Shown in pieces: positions 27,869-35,032 of a stretch of DNA of 64,000 nt. The stretch is from NCBI RefSeq assembly GCF_947241125.1, contig NZ_OX365700.1:2760001-2824000 (forward strand), in the 5' to 3' direction. Position 1 is the first letter of the stretch, and each line of letters opens with the position of its first letter. Source of the stretch: Nitrospira tepida (lineage in GTDB: Bacteria > Nitrospirota > Nitrospiria > Nitrospirales > Nitrospiraceae). Under the pieces are notes generated by a model, which worked only from the letters and a program-made list of their open reading frames with translations, did no database searches and was not told the origin of the DNA. The position numbers were made by a program, and so were the translations under genes.

Positions 27869-29122
27869 ATGGGACTGACCAAACGGAAGGACAGTTACTA
27901 TGTCGAGTTCCCTGTACTGGATGATGGCAAGGTGCTCAAGCTAGCGCCACCGGGCACAGGCAAGTTGAAACGGTGGAAGGTGGGAACGCTGAACCGGCGC
28001 TATGCTAAGGATCAAGAGGCCATCATTAAGACACGCCTCCTGTCCGGCCAGATACCTAGTCCGGCGGTGGCCCGTGCCGAAGCCATGACGTTTCGGCAGT
28101 GGGCGGAGATTTATTTGAACCTTGAGGAAGTGAAGAAGCTGAAGAGTTACCCCCTTCGCAAGTTGTATGTGGGGAATCTGGTGAAGTTCTTCAGGGACAA
28201 ACCGTTGGCCGCGATCACCCCGGAGGAGGTTGCTGCGTATCGGGCGCAACGAGTCCAGTACAGGCGGATTCAATGTCCTGAATGCAAGAAACGAAAAGAG
28301 AGGCGGTTTGTCGGGCAGGAGGTCTGCCCTGCGTGTGGTTGGAAGCGCGAGGATGCCCCGCGTCCGGTCTCCTTGCAGACGATCAACCATGACCATACGG
28401 CGTTAACTCACATGCTGAATGTGGCGCGCAGTCCGCGTTTCAAGGTGATCCTGGACAATCCGGCGAGCCACGTGAAGAAGCCAGACCCGAAGAACGAGCG
28501 GGACAGGATCGCCAGCACGGACGAATGGCTTCGGTTGAAGGAAGCGGCAGCGCCGCATCTGCGCCGAGTCCTCACGGTGGCCTATGCGGTCGGTCCTCGA
28601 AAGGGAGAACTGCTGAAGCTCGAATGGTCGGACGTAGACATGAAACGGAGGGAGGTTACACTTCGAGACACCAAGAATGGGGAAAGCCGCATGGTTCCCA
28701 TGACAGAGGAGGTGTACGAAGTGTTTAAGGAGTGCTGGAAGGAACGCCGACTCGACACGCAACGAGTTTTCCTGTATAAAGAGAGGCTGATTTCTCGACT
28801 CAATACGGCGTTCAATGCGGCTTGCCGTCGAGCGGGAATCGTCGGGCTTCGGATTCACGATTTTCGCCACACGGCGAGCACGAACCTCAGGCGGGCAGGG
28901 GTAGACACGGCCACGGCTATGAAGATCGTCGGCCACAAGTCCGAGCGGATGCATCGGCGGTACAACACCATTCAGCCGGAAGACCTGCACCGAGCCGTTT
29001 CAAAGCTTGCCGTGTTCCAGGCTAACACTGTAATAACACCTGAGCCTGTGGCGGTAGGAGCCGAAATTGTAAGTGCGCGACAAACCGAAGCGAGCGGGCG
29101 TAGCTCAGTGGTAGAGTCCTAG
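27869..29122 (+). CDS. Tyrosine integrase of element A, with inserted zinc ribbon
   Basis: A 417-residue tyrosine recombinase. Catalytic residues: Arg in VGPRKGELLKLEW, Lys in RDTKNGESR, HxxR in IHDFRHTAS, His in GHKSE and Tyr in RRYNTIQPED. A zinc-ribbon-like CPECKKRKERRFVGQEVCPAC interrupts the core-binding part near residues 135-155. The last residues (SGRSSVVES) are encoded by the 5' end of the tRNA-Gly gene. The TAG stop shares CTAG with the opposing integrase. It catalyses integration of element A at the anticodon arm. Confidence 0.95.
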   Translation: MGLTKRKDSYYVEFPVLDDGKVLKLAPPGTGKLKRWKVGTLNRRYAKDQEAIIKTRLLSGQIPSPAVARAEAMTFRQWAEIYLNLEEVKKLKSYPLRKLYVGNLVKFFRDKPLAAITPEEVAAYRAQRVQYRRIQCPECKKRKERRFVGQEVCPACGWKREDAPRPVSLQTINHDHTALTHMLNVARSPRFKVILDNPASHVKKPDPKNERDRIASTDEWLRLKEAAAPHLRRVLTVAYAVGPRKGELLKLEWSDVDMKRREVTLRDTKNGESRMVPMTEEVYEVFKECWKERRLDTQRVFLYKERLISRLNTAFNAACRRAGIVGLRIHDFRHTASTNLRRAGVDTATAMKIVGHKSERMHRRYNTIQPEDLHRAVSKLAVFQANTVITPEPVAVGAEIVSARQTEASGRSSVVES

Positions 29123-29168
29123 CTTCCCAAGCTAGTTGTCGTGGGTTCAAATCCCATCGCCCGCTCCA
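29094..29168 (+). tRNA. tRNA-Gly (anticodon CCC), CCA encoded
   Basis: A full cloverleaf: acceptor GCGGGCG/CGCCCGC, D-arm GCTCAGTGGTAGAGT, anticodon stem CTAGC/GCTAG with loop TTCCCAA (anticodon CCC), T-arm TGGGTTCAAATCCCA, discriminator T and genomic CCA. The 5' part lies inside the element A integrase gene, and the minus strand of the anticodon and T-arm region lies inside the element B integrase gene. It is the only intact copy in the window. Confidence 0.97.
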
Positions 29169-30390
29169 ATTTTTCAACCGGTTCCGTTACCCTCTCTTCA
29201 CTCTCTCTGACCTCCGTTCCGGTTTCAGTCACGGTTCCAGAAAGCAATCGATCTGCACTCGGTTGTGAGGGAGTCGGGGAGAACAATCCGAAGCGGCCAA
29301 CCGTTTCCACCGCGGCCTTGAGATGCGCTTGACTGAGATGGGCGTAGCGCTTCACCAGGGCCGTCGAGGAGTGGCGCAGCAAGGCCGCGATGGTGCCTTC
29401 ATTGTGGCCCGCCATCGCCAACCGGCTGGCGAAGGTATGCCGGAGATCGTGCCATCGCACATCGAGCAATCCCGCGTCCCGCACCGCCGGGCAGAAGATT
29501 CGCGAGTAGACGTTGCGTTGATCCATCGGGCGAGCGGGATTCTCTGACGGAAAGACCCAGGGAGAGGCGCGCTTGGGGTGAGCAATCGCCCGGGCCTCTG
29601 CGATGGCCTTCATGTTGGCGAGAATCTGCCGGGCTTCCTCCGGGAGATGCACGTACTGCACCCCGCCGGCTTTCGTTTCCGGTAACGTGAGCAAGCCCAG
29701 GTCAAGGTTCACATCCCGCCAGCGGAGCCGCATCTGTTCCCCAAGGCGAAGGCCGGTCAGAATCGCCAAGCGCGCCCAGGGCGCATGATCAGGCCCGAGC
29801 TTGTCGAGCAGTGTGGCTTCTTCCTCTGGGGTCAAGAACCGCATCCGGCTTGGCCGTATCTTCACCAGCGTCACCCGCTCAAACGGATTACGATCGATCC
29901 GCCCATCGCGCTTCGCTTTATTCAGCACATGCCGAAGAAACTTCATGTAATGCAACACGGTTTGCGGAGCCCTGGTCACGGGGGTCGCTTCGTGCTTTGG
30001 GTCGAGGTTTTCGGTCAACAGTTCCCGCTGTGCCGCTTCCAGGAGGGCAGGGGTGACGGCATTCACACGGAGACCCTGTAGCCGTGCCTTCCACCATTCC
30101 CCATAGTGCTTCTCGGCCCATTGATTCTTCACGGTCGAGGTCTCGACATGCGCCGTGATCAGATCTGTCATCAAGGGATAGCCGCCGTGCTGGTATCGCT
30201 CAGGAAAGAAGCGCCCGGCCTTTTGTTCCTGTTTCGCCTTCTCGTAGAAATCCCGCGCAGCCGTCTTCGTCGAGAAGCTTCCGAACCGCCGCTCTCGGCC
30301 ATCGTGGTAGAGCCGCACGTACCATATCGTCTTCCCGGCCGCGTCCTGCTTCGACAGCAAGCCCCGATCTTTTCGTCCTGCTCGTGCCAT
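29119..30390 (-). CDS. Tyrosine integrase of element B
   Basis: A 423-residue tyrosine recombinase. ATG 30390 follows AAAGGAGGAGCG. The N-terminal arm-binding domain (TIWYVRLYHDGRERRFGSFSTKTAARDFYEKAK) is followed by the catalytic domain: Arg in LTGLRLGEQMRLRW, Lys in ETKAGG, HxxR in WHDLRHTFAS, His in RHSST and Tyr in KRYAHLS. The C-terminal tail LERAMGFEPTTTSLGS is read from the tRNA-Gly minus strand. It inserts element B into the 3' side of the tRNA. Confidence 0.95.
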   Translation of the reverse strand: MARAGRKDRGLLSKQDAAGKTIWYVRLYHDGRERRFGSFSTKTAARDFYEKAKQEQKAGRFFPERYQHGGYPLMTDLITAHVETSTVKNQWAEKHYGEWWKARLQGLRVNAVTPALLEAAQRELLTENLDPKHEATPVTRAPQTVLHYMKFLRHVLNKAKRDGRIDRNPFERVTLVKIRPSRMRFLTPEEEATLLDKLGPDHAPWARLAILTGLRLGEQMRLRWRDVNLDLGLLTLPETKAGGVQYVHLPEEARQILANMKAIAEARAIAHPKRASPWVFPSENPARPMDQRNVYSRIFCPAVRDAGLLDVRWHDLRHTFASRLAMAGHNEGTIAALLRHSSTALVKRYAHLSQAHLKAAVETVGRFGLFSPTPSQPSADRLLSGTVTETGTEVRESEERVTEPVEKLERAMGFEPTTTSLGS

Positions 30391-30517
30391 CGCTCCTCCT
30401 TTCAGAGAGTTTTTCCCTGGTTCCGTGAAGGCGGAACGCCGTATTTCGCATATGAGCCACGATCTGGAGCAAGACCAGGGGGAAGGCCGGGCTTCCCCCT
30501 GATCGTGGGTCGTGGCC

Positions 30518-30757
30518 TCAGTCCTGACACGCCAGCGTCCCCAGGATCCGCGCCACCGCCTCCCGCTCTTTCGCCGTCGCGCGTTCAATCCGATACCCGC
30601 AGCCAACCCAGGACATCAGGTCCAAGGCGCCGCCATCGGGTAGGACCATGACGGGTTGGCCGTAACTGCTCGTACTATGCGTCGTGCTGAGGCGGACTGT
30701 GACCCTCTTGCGCGCTGGGGACTCTCCAAATGGATCGACTCGGTATGAGCATGTCAT
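30518..30757 (-). CDS. Small hypothetical protein of element B
   Basis: A 79-residue protein. ATG 30757 is preceded by AAGGAGGGGGAATC. The N-terminal half is basic with a strand-rich look (CSYRVDPFGESPARKRVTVRLST); the C-terminal half ends with a helix (IERATAKEREAVARILGTLACQD). No domain recognised. Same strand as the other satellite genes. Confidence 0.6.
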   Translation of the reverse strand: MTCSYRVDPFGESPARKRVTVRLSTTHSTSSYGQPVMVLPDGGALDLMSWVGCGYRIERATAKEREAVARILGTLACQD

Positions 30758-30773
30758 GATTCCCCCTCCTTGG

Positions 30774-31034
30774 TTACGGCCACCAGGCCGGCAGTGAGTA
30801 TTCAATCCCTCCGGTCTCTCGGTTCCGGTCCCGCGTCAGTGGGGCTTTCAACAGGCGAAGCGCCTGGAGGTAGCGATAGAATTCCCGATGCGGGATCCCT
30901 AAGACCTGCTCCACGTGCGCCCGGCTGCTCGGGCGCCGTTGGAGGAGCCAGATCAGTTCCAGCCCCTCCGCCAGGATGCGCTTCTTGATCTCAACCCCGT
31001 TCGGCAGTCTCGGGCGTGGCCGGCGCCGTCGCAT
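30774..31034 (-). CDS. Small winged-helix-like protein of element B
   Basis: An 86-residue protein with ATG 31034 behind GGAGGGAGCC. The N-terminus is Arg-rich (MRRRRPRPRLP), then two to three helices (EGLELIWLLQRRPSSRAHVEQVLGIPHREFYRYLQALRLL) that resemble a winged helix. A DNA-binding role is inferred from this pattern only. Confidence 0.6.
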   Translation of the reverse strand: MRRRRPRPRLPNGVEIKKRILAEGLELIWLLQRRPSSRAHVEQVLGIPHREFYRYLQALRLLKAPLTRDRNRETGGIEYSLPAWWP

Positions 31035-31055
31035 GGCTCCCTCCGTGGTGGCGGG

Positions 31056-31196
31056 CTAGGCGCCACGTTGGCTTTTGAAGTGCTGTTCCAGTAAGTGGCG
31101 AATCAGGCCCGCCGCCGTCGTGCCGCGTTTGCGCTCGGCGTCGAGCTTGGCCTTGAGGGTTTTCGGCAGTTGCACAACGAGGCGCGTCATTTTCAT
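31056..31196 (-). CDS. Ribbon-helix-helix protein (minus strand of the divergent pair)
   Basis: A 46-residue protein. ATG 31196 gives MKMTRLVVQLPKTLKAKLDAER, a complete ribbon-helix-helix strand and first helix, followed by GTTAAGLIRHLLEQHFK. It is divergent from another RHH gene at 31293, with a palindrome between them. Likely a repressor of one or both. Confidence 0.75.
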   Translation of the reverse strand: MKMTRLVVQLPKTLKAKLDAERKRGTTAAGLIRHLLEQHFKSQRGA

Positions 31197-31220
31197 GGCT
31201 AATCTCCTATCGTGATATTT

Positions 31221-31240
31221 ATGATATGTACGCATATCAT
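31221..31240. promoter_or_regulatory. Palindromic operator between two RHH genes
   Basis: ATGATATG-TACG-CATATCAT is a perfect inverted repeat in an AT-rich gap between divergent ribbon-helix-helix genes. A partial third GTGATAT half-site lies just upstream. RHH repressors commonly bind such tandem boxes. Confidence 0.65.
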
Positions 31241-31292
31241 ATGCTGTCAAGTGCTATTTACCCATCGCCGACACCGTGCTATCTTCGCCACC

Positions 31293-31484
31293 ATGCCAAA
31301 GAAAACAGATCAAGAAAAAGGCGGGTCCTGGATCTTCCGGGACATCCCGCGAGAGCTTATGAAGCGTGCCAAAATTGCCGCCGCAGTAGAGGGCAAGTCG
31401 ATCAAGGCCCTCATTTTGGAGGCCCTGGACGAACATCTGCAGGGGATGGAGAAGAAAGGGCTGTTGCCGAAAGGGAAGGGCTAA
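31293..31484 (+). CDS. Arc-like ribbon-helix-helix protein (plus strand)
   Basis: A 63-residue protein, the only plus-strand gene in element B. The motif GSWIFRDIPRELMKRAKIAAAVEGKSIKALILEALDEHLQ fits Arc/MetJ-type DNA-binding proteins. ATG 31293 has no strong ribosome site. It may control the satellite switch together with the opposing RHH gene. Confidence 0.75.
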   Translation: MPKKTDQEKGGSWIFRDIPRELMKRAKIAAAVEGKSIKALILEALDEHLQGMEKKGLLPKGKG

Positions 31485-31646
31485 TCGAGATTCTTCCGGT
31501 GTTTGACGATGGCCGCGAGGAGCCGGCGCCTGAACATCCGGGAAAAAGTGGGGGCTCTTGGCGCGGCGAGAGTGTCCCGCGGGCTCCGCGCCAAGTTTGT
31601 GCCGCCGTGGCCGCCCCCAAGCCGCCGGTGGAGGCCCGCGAGCCGC

Positions 31647-32885
31647 TTACGCCATCTGCAAGGCTTTGACCGCCCCGCCGCCGCCGTCCACCAGGTCGCC
31701 ATCCGCGCGGATGAACGCCAGGAAGCCCAGTTGCAAGTAATCGGCATACCGTTCTTCCAGCCGCAACACGCGCGGTTCTTTCACCAGCCGGACATAGTAC
31801 GCCGACAGATCACCGAACAGAATCGCCTTGTTCCCGGTGGCCAGGCTCGGCATGTTCGGATCAATGACGACCGGCTTGCCGAGGAGTGAATCCGGGCTGC
31901 CGGCGGCCAAGTCCCCATACAGCGGGCGGTTCTGTGAATCCTTCAGTTTCCGTAGCGCCCCGAAGGTGGTGTCATTCATGAGCCACTTGCCGTTCTGGCG
32001 ATACAGCGGATCGACGCTGTGCATGTGGTCCACCAGCTCATCATAGGTGACCGCCGTGGCGCTGGCGGCCGTCTTGCCCACCGTGGCCGCGGTGACAATC
32101 CCGCGCGGTTTGGAGCTGCCGTCCCCCGTCACCCAGTGCTTCGCCGTAATCCGCCCCAAGCGCTCCCCGAGCTTCTTCATGACGTAGGCCGCGAAGTCAA
32201 AGCCGGCATCGTCCATGAGTTGGATTGAGACGCGCACGATCTTCGAGGAATAGAGGAAGCTCTGCAACACGACTTGCGAGAGCACGACATCGCCTTCGTT
32301 GTGTTGCGTGTTCTCTGAGATGATCTCGCCCTCGACGGCCGTTTCATTATCCGCTGGGATGGGCAGGTCCGCGCCCGTCGCGGATGGCACGATCGTGCAG
32401 TTCGGCAACACCCCGCCGATCTGTTTCAGCGCTTCCACCAGGGGCGCCATCGCCGCGTCCGGCACGGCATACCCGCCTGCGCCGCCAGAGCCCACCCCTT
32501 GCGCCATGCGGATGTCGGGATCATGGCGCAGCCGCTTCGTCATGATCGCCCGCTCATCTGGATCGAGCCCGTTGATCCCGAATTTCAGGAAGTTCGAAAA
32601 GGCCCGGACCTCCGGTTCCCCCTCATCCTCCGACAGTCCCGGCCGTGAGGACAGCCCGCGTAGGATGCGATCCATCTTCGGATCGCGCCGGCCGGCATCG
32701 GTCAGCGCATCCCCGAGTTCCGCTTCTCGAATCTGCGCGGCCAGACGATCGACTTCCACCATAATCCCGTCAAAGCGCGCCTCGATCTGCTTGGTAAAGG
32801 GCTCGCGTTTGAGGAGCGCTTGGGCCTCGTCGAGCAAGCGCCCGCGCTGCTCCCGAAGTTGCTGTGCACGTGTGAAGGACGACAT
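31647..32885 (-). CDS. HK97-family major capsid protein
   Basis: A 412-residue capsid protein. ATG 32885 follows GGAGG. Residues 1-100 form the charged coiled-coil scaffold-like region (LREQRGRLLDEAQALLKRE). Then comes the HK97 fold (GGYAVPDAAMAPLVEALKQIGGVLPNC, SVDPLYRQNGKWLMNDTTFGALRKLKDSQNRPLY, LLGKPVVIDPNMPSLATGNKAILFGDLSAYYVRLV, DYLQLGFLAFIRADGDLVDGGGGAVKALQMA). No protease or portal gene accompanies it, unlike ordinary HK97 prophages. Confidence 0.93.
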   Translation of the reverse strand: MSSFTRAQQLREQRGRLLDEAQALLKREPFTKQIEARFDGIMVEVDRLAAQIREAELGDALTDAGRRDPKMDRILRGLSSRPGLSEDEGEPEVRAFSNFLKFGINGLDPDERAIMTKRLRHDPDIRMAQGVGSGGAGGYAVPDAAMAPLVEALKQIGGVLPNCTIVPSATGADLPIPADNETAVEGEIISENTQHNEGDVVLSQVVLQSFLYSSKIVRVSIQLMDDAGFDFAAYVMKKLGERLGRITAKHWVTGDGSSKPRGIVTAATVGKTAASATAVTYDELVDHMHSVDPLYRQNGKWLMNDTTFGALRKLKDSQNRPLYGDLAAGSPDSLLGKPVVIDPNMPSLATGNKAILFGDLSAYYVRLVKEPRVLRLEERYADYLQLGFLAFIRADGDLVDGGGGAVKALQMA

Positions 32886-32990
32886 AGCGAAACCTCCGTT
32901 GTTGAAAATCCCCGGAGGTTCGCCGTTCTGGCGGGTGGTCCGCCGCGGCGACATGCGGAGGCGGACAGCGTGCGGGGGTGAATGTGTCAT

Positions 32991-33167
32991 TTATAAGTTT
33001 ACAGTATCGTTCCTAGATGAATCAACCTTCTCGCGCGTTTCACGCGCCGCGCGTTCATCGCGCACCGCGGCTTCTATCTTTGCATCAATCCAGGTCTGAT
33101 AGATCGAGCAAATCCCTTTCAATTGCCGCAACAGCGCGCGATGGAATTGCACATCGAGACTATCCAC
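32991..33167 (-). CDS. Small protein between terminase and capsid genes
   Basis: A 58-residue helical protein starting at GTG 33167, overlapping the end of the small terminase gene. Sequence: SLDVQFHRALLRQLKGICSIYQTWIDAKIEAAVRDERAARETREK. No named family. The charged helix suggests a structural or accessory packaging role, but that is inference. Confidence 0.55.
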   Translation of the reverse strand: MDSLDVQFHRALLRQLKGICSIYQTWIDAKIEAAVRDERAARETREKVDSSRNDTVNL

Positions 33168-33651
33168 GGCGCGGCCTCTGCGGTTCGAAGAACTTTGCGA
33201 TGCCCTTCGGCTCGCTGTCGTTCGGAAGCGGCGACACGCGGGCATGCTGGGCCGGTGTGGCACCCAGTTCGGCCAAGGCCGCTTGATAGGCGCGGCGTTC
33301 TTGCTGCATGATCCGCACTTCCGGCCGCGGTCTCGTCATCCTCAGCCCATCGCGTTCCGTTTCATAGGTGGCGCCGTGCTCGGCAATCGCCCTCTCGGCC
33401 CTCTTGAACATCGAATATGCGGTCGCGGCAATAAGTAGAATGCCATAGTCCGCTTCGCACAACACCCCATGCTCTCCGCCAAGGAGCAAAACCAAGCGAT
33501 CCCATTCGGCGCTCGCGTCGGCATCGAGATCAGCCGGCTTCTGCGGAGTGCCGACCACGAAGGGAGAGGTTCGCGCGGAGGTCAGCGGGCGTTTGCCCGG
33601 GTTTCCACGTAGGATGCGAAGACGCTGCGGATTCGGCTTTCTGCCTCTCAT
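33160..33651 (-). CDS. Phage terminase small subunit, P27 family
   Basis: A 163-residue protein starting MRGRKPNPQRLRILRGNPGKRPL, the signature of P27-type TerS proteins, and continuing WDRLVLLLGGEHGVLCEADYGILLIAATAYSMFKRAERAI. ATG 33651 follows GGGAGGCCTT. TerS selects DNA for packaging. The satellite has no large terminase gene, so it would need a helper enzyme. Confidence 0.92.
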   Translation of the reverse strand: MRGRKPNPQRLRILRGNPGKRPLTSARTSPFVVGTPQKPADLDADASAEWDRLVLLLGGEHGVLCEADYGILLIAATAYSMFKRAERAIAEHGATYETERDGLRMTRPRPEVRIMQQERRAYQAALAELGATPAQHARVSPLPNDSEPKGIAKFFEPQRPRRG

Positions 33652-33752
33652 AAGGCCTCCCTAAAAAACAGTTGCGAATTTCGCGGGGAAATCCCGAATG
33701 GGGACCCCGCGGTCTATACGTAAAGGCCCCAGACTTTTCACCCGCCATCCCC

Positions 33753-34199
33753 TCATGCGGGCAGATGTCCGCGAATCTGCCGCGGATCGACCAGCAACGG
33801 AGCAGGCTGGCCAAACACTTCCACGGCCACGGCCAGGCGGTACCCGCCAAAGACTTCCTGCACAACACCGAGCAAGTCCCCGTTGAGACTTCGCATGATC
33901 ACAGTGTCTCCAGGCTGGTATTTCGCTCCCGCCGCCGGCTGGTATTCCTCTCTGATCAACTCCCCCGCTTCGCCGTCATCATCGTCCAGCAGGTCGCACG
34001 GCGGGAGCTGCGCCGGCTGTGCTGGCAGGCGCGAAGTCGGCTGTCGGCGCCGCCGGAGGTTGGCCAACCTGGCCAACTGGCGCGCGCGCAGGTCTGCAAC
34101 CATGGCCAGCAGGCGTTGCCGTTCCGCCGAATCTTCCGCATTGATCCACGCCCAGCGGAGTTCGGCCGCTTCACGGGCGAAATCCTCACTGCCCGGCAT
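33753..34199 (-). CDS. Hypothetical protein of element B
   Basis: A 148-residue protein with ATG 34199 behind GAGGAGGAAATGAC. The first half is helical and Arg-rich (ELRWAWINAEDSAERQRLLAMVADLRARQLARLANLRRRR). The second half is a likely SH3-like or small beta domain (AGAKYQPGDTVIMRSLNGDLLGVVQEVFGGYRLAVAVEVFG). No named family. Confidence 0.65.
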   Translation of the reverse strand: MPGSEDFAREAAELRWAWINAEDSAERQRLLAMVADLRARQLARLANLRRRRQPTSRLPAQPAQLPPCDLLDDDDGEAGELIREEYQPAAGAKYQPGDTVIMRSLNGDLLGVVQEVFGGYRLAVAVEVFGQPAPLLVDPRQIRGHLPA

Positions 34200-34200
34200 G

Positions 34201-34533
34201 TCATTTCCTCCTCGTGTGAGATGAGAGGCGATCAACTCCATTCTCCACGCGCTCCAGCGTCACACATTCACCAGACCGCGTGATGCGGTAGGTTTCGCCC
34301 TGTGCGTTCGCCAACTCTTTCAATGCCCGCCCAGAGTAGCGGACGCCTTCAATGATCCACGTATCTGTCCCCACCTGATAGCCGCGCGTGCTGTTCATCC
34401 ACCAGTAAAAGAAGTCGCAGGGGTACAAAATGGCACGGACCATCAGTAACCAGGGTGGCAGAATCGCCCCTTCAGTTTGCCTGGAGGTTGCCAAGCGCCA
34501 CAGTCTGGCACGCAACGATCGGGCCTCCGTCAT
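34201..34533 (-). CDS. Hypothetical protein of element B
   Basis: A 110-residue protein. The start at 34533 overlaps the stop of the upstream gene (ATGA). It contains an aromatic hydrophobic stretch (LLMVRAILYPCDFFYWWMNS), then a beta-rich part (WIIEGVRYSGRALKELANAQGETYRITRSGECVTLERV). Function unknown. Confidence 0.6.
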   Translation of the reverse strand: MTEARSLRARLWRLATSRQTEGAILPPWLLMVRAILYPCDFFYWWMNSTRGYQVGTDTWIIEGVRYSGRALKELANAQGETYRITRSGECVTLERVENGVDRLSSHTRRK

Positions 34534-34724
34534 CGTTCACACGCCGGTTGATAGGTCCGGCCAGCCGGCGCAGGCGGCTCGGCCTGGCGGCTCGCTTCGT
34601 TGAGCAGACTGGCGAGGTTCGCCGCAGCCACCCAGGTCAGGCGGATTTCGGAACCGCCCGAACCGGTCAACAGAACCTCGTGCCGCTCGTGGTCAACGCT
34701 CACCGTCAGGCATGCAGGCGTCAT
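34530..34724 (-). CDS. Small hypothetical protein of element B
   Basis: A 64-residue protein. ATG 34724 overlaps the previous stop (ATGA), fixing the start. MTPACLTVSVDHERHEVLLTGSGGSEIRLTWVAAANLASLLNEASRQAE looks like a small alpha/beta unit. Unknown function. Confidence 0.6.
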   Translation of the reverse strand: MTPACLTVSVDHERHEVLLTGSGGSEIRLTWVAAANLASLLNEASRQAEPPAPAGRTYQPACER

Positions 34725-35032
34725 CGGCCGCGCTCCGTCATCCATTCCGCCGGAATCTTCGCCAGCCGGTCGGTCGCGGGATGCCAAACCAGGACCGAGC
34801 CATCGGGGTAGGTCGCGAGGACTTCACCCTCACAGGTTCCGAAGAGCGGGCTGTCCCAGCGGATCGGATCGCCAGGCTGGGGCAATCCAACCGGGCGCAC
34901 CCGGTCCCCCAGCTTCGCCAGAATCCGGCGCGCCCGGTCCGGTTCGACCTCCACCGGTTGCCCGGGGATGAGCACGATTTCCCCGCCAGGCCAGCGGTAA
35001 CGGATCGGCTGTCCGACCGCCTCAAGTCTCAT
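34721..35032 (-). CDS. Hypothetical protein of element B
   Basis: A 103-residue beta-rich protein (GQPIRYRWPGGEIVLIPGQPVEVEPDRARRILAKLG, PLFGTCEGEVLATYPDGSVLVWHPATDRLAKIP). Its start lies inside the end of the primase gene (11-base overlap). Unknown function; probably part of the same transcript. Confidence 0.6.
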   Translation of the reverse strand: MRLEAVGQPIRYRWPGGEIVLIPGQPVEVEPDRARRILAKLGDRVRPVGLPQPGDPIRWDSPLFGTCEGEVLATYPDGSVLVWHPATDRLAKIPAEWMTERGR

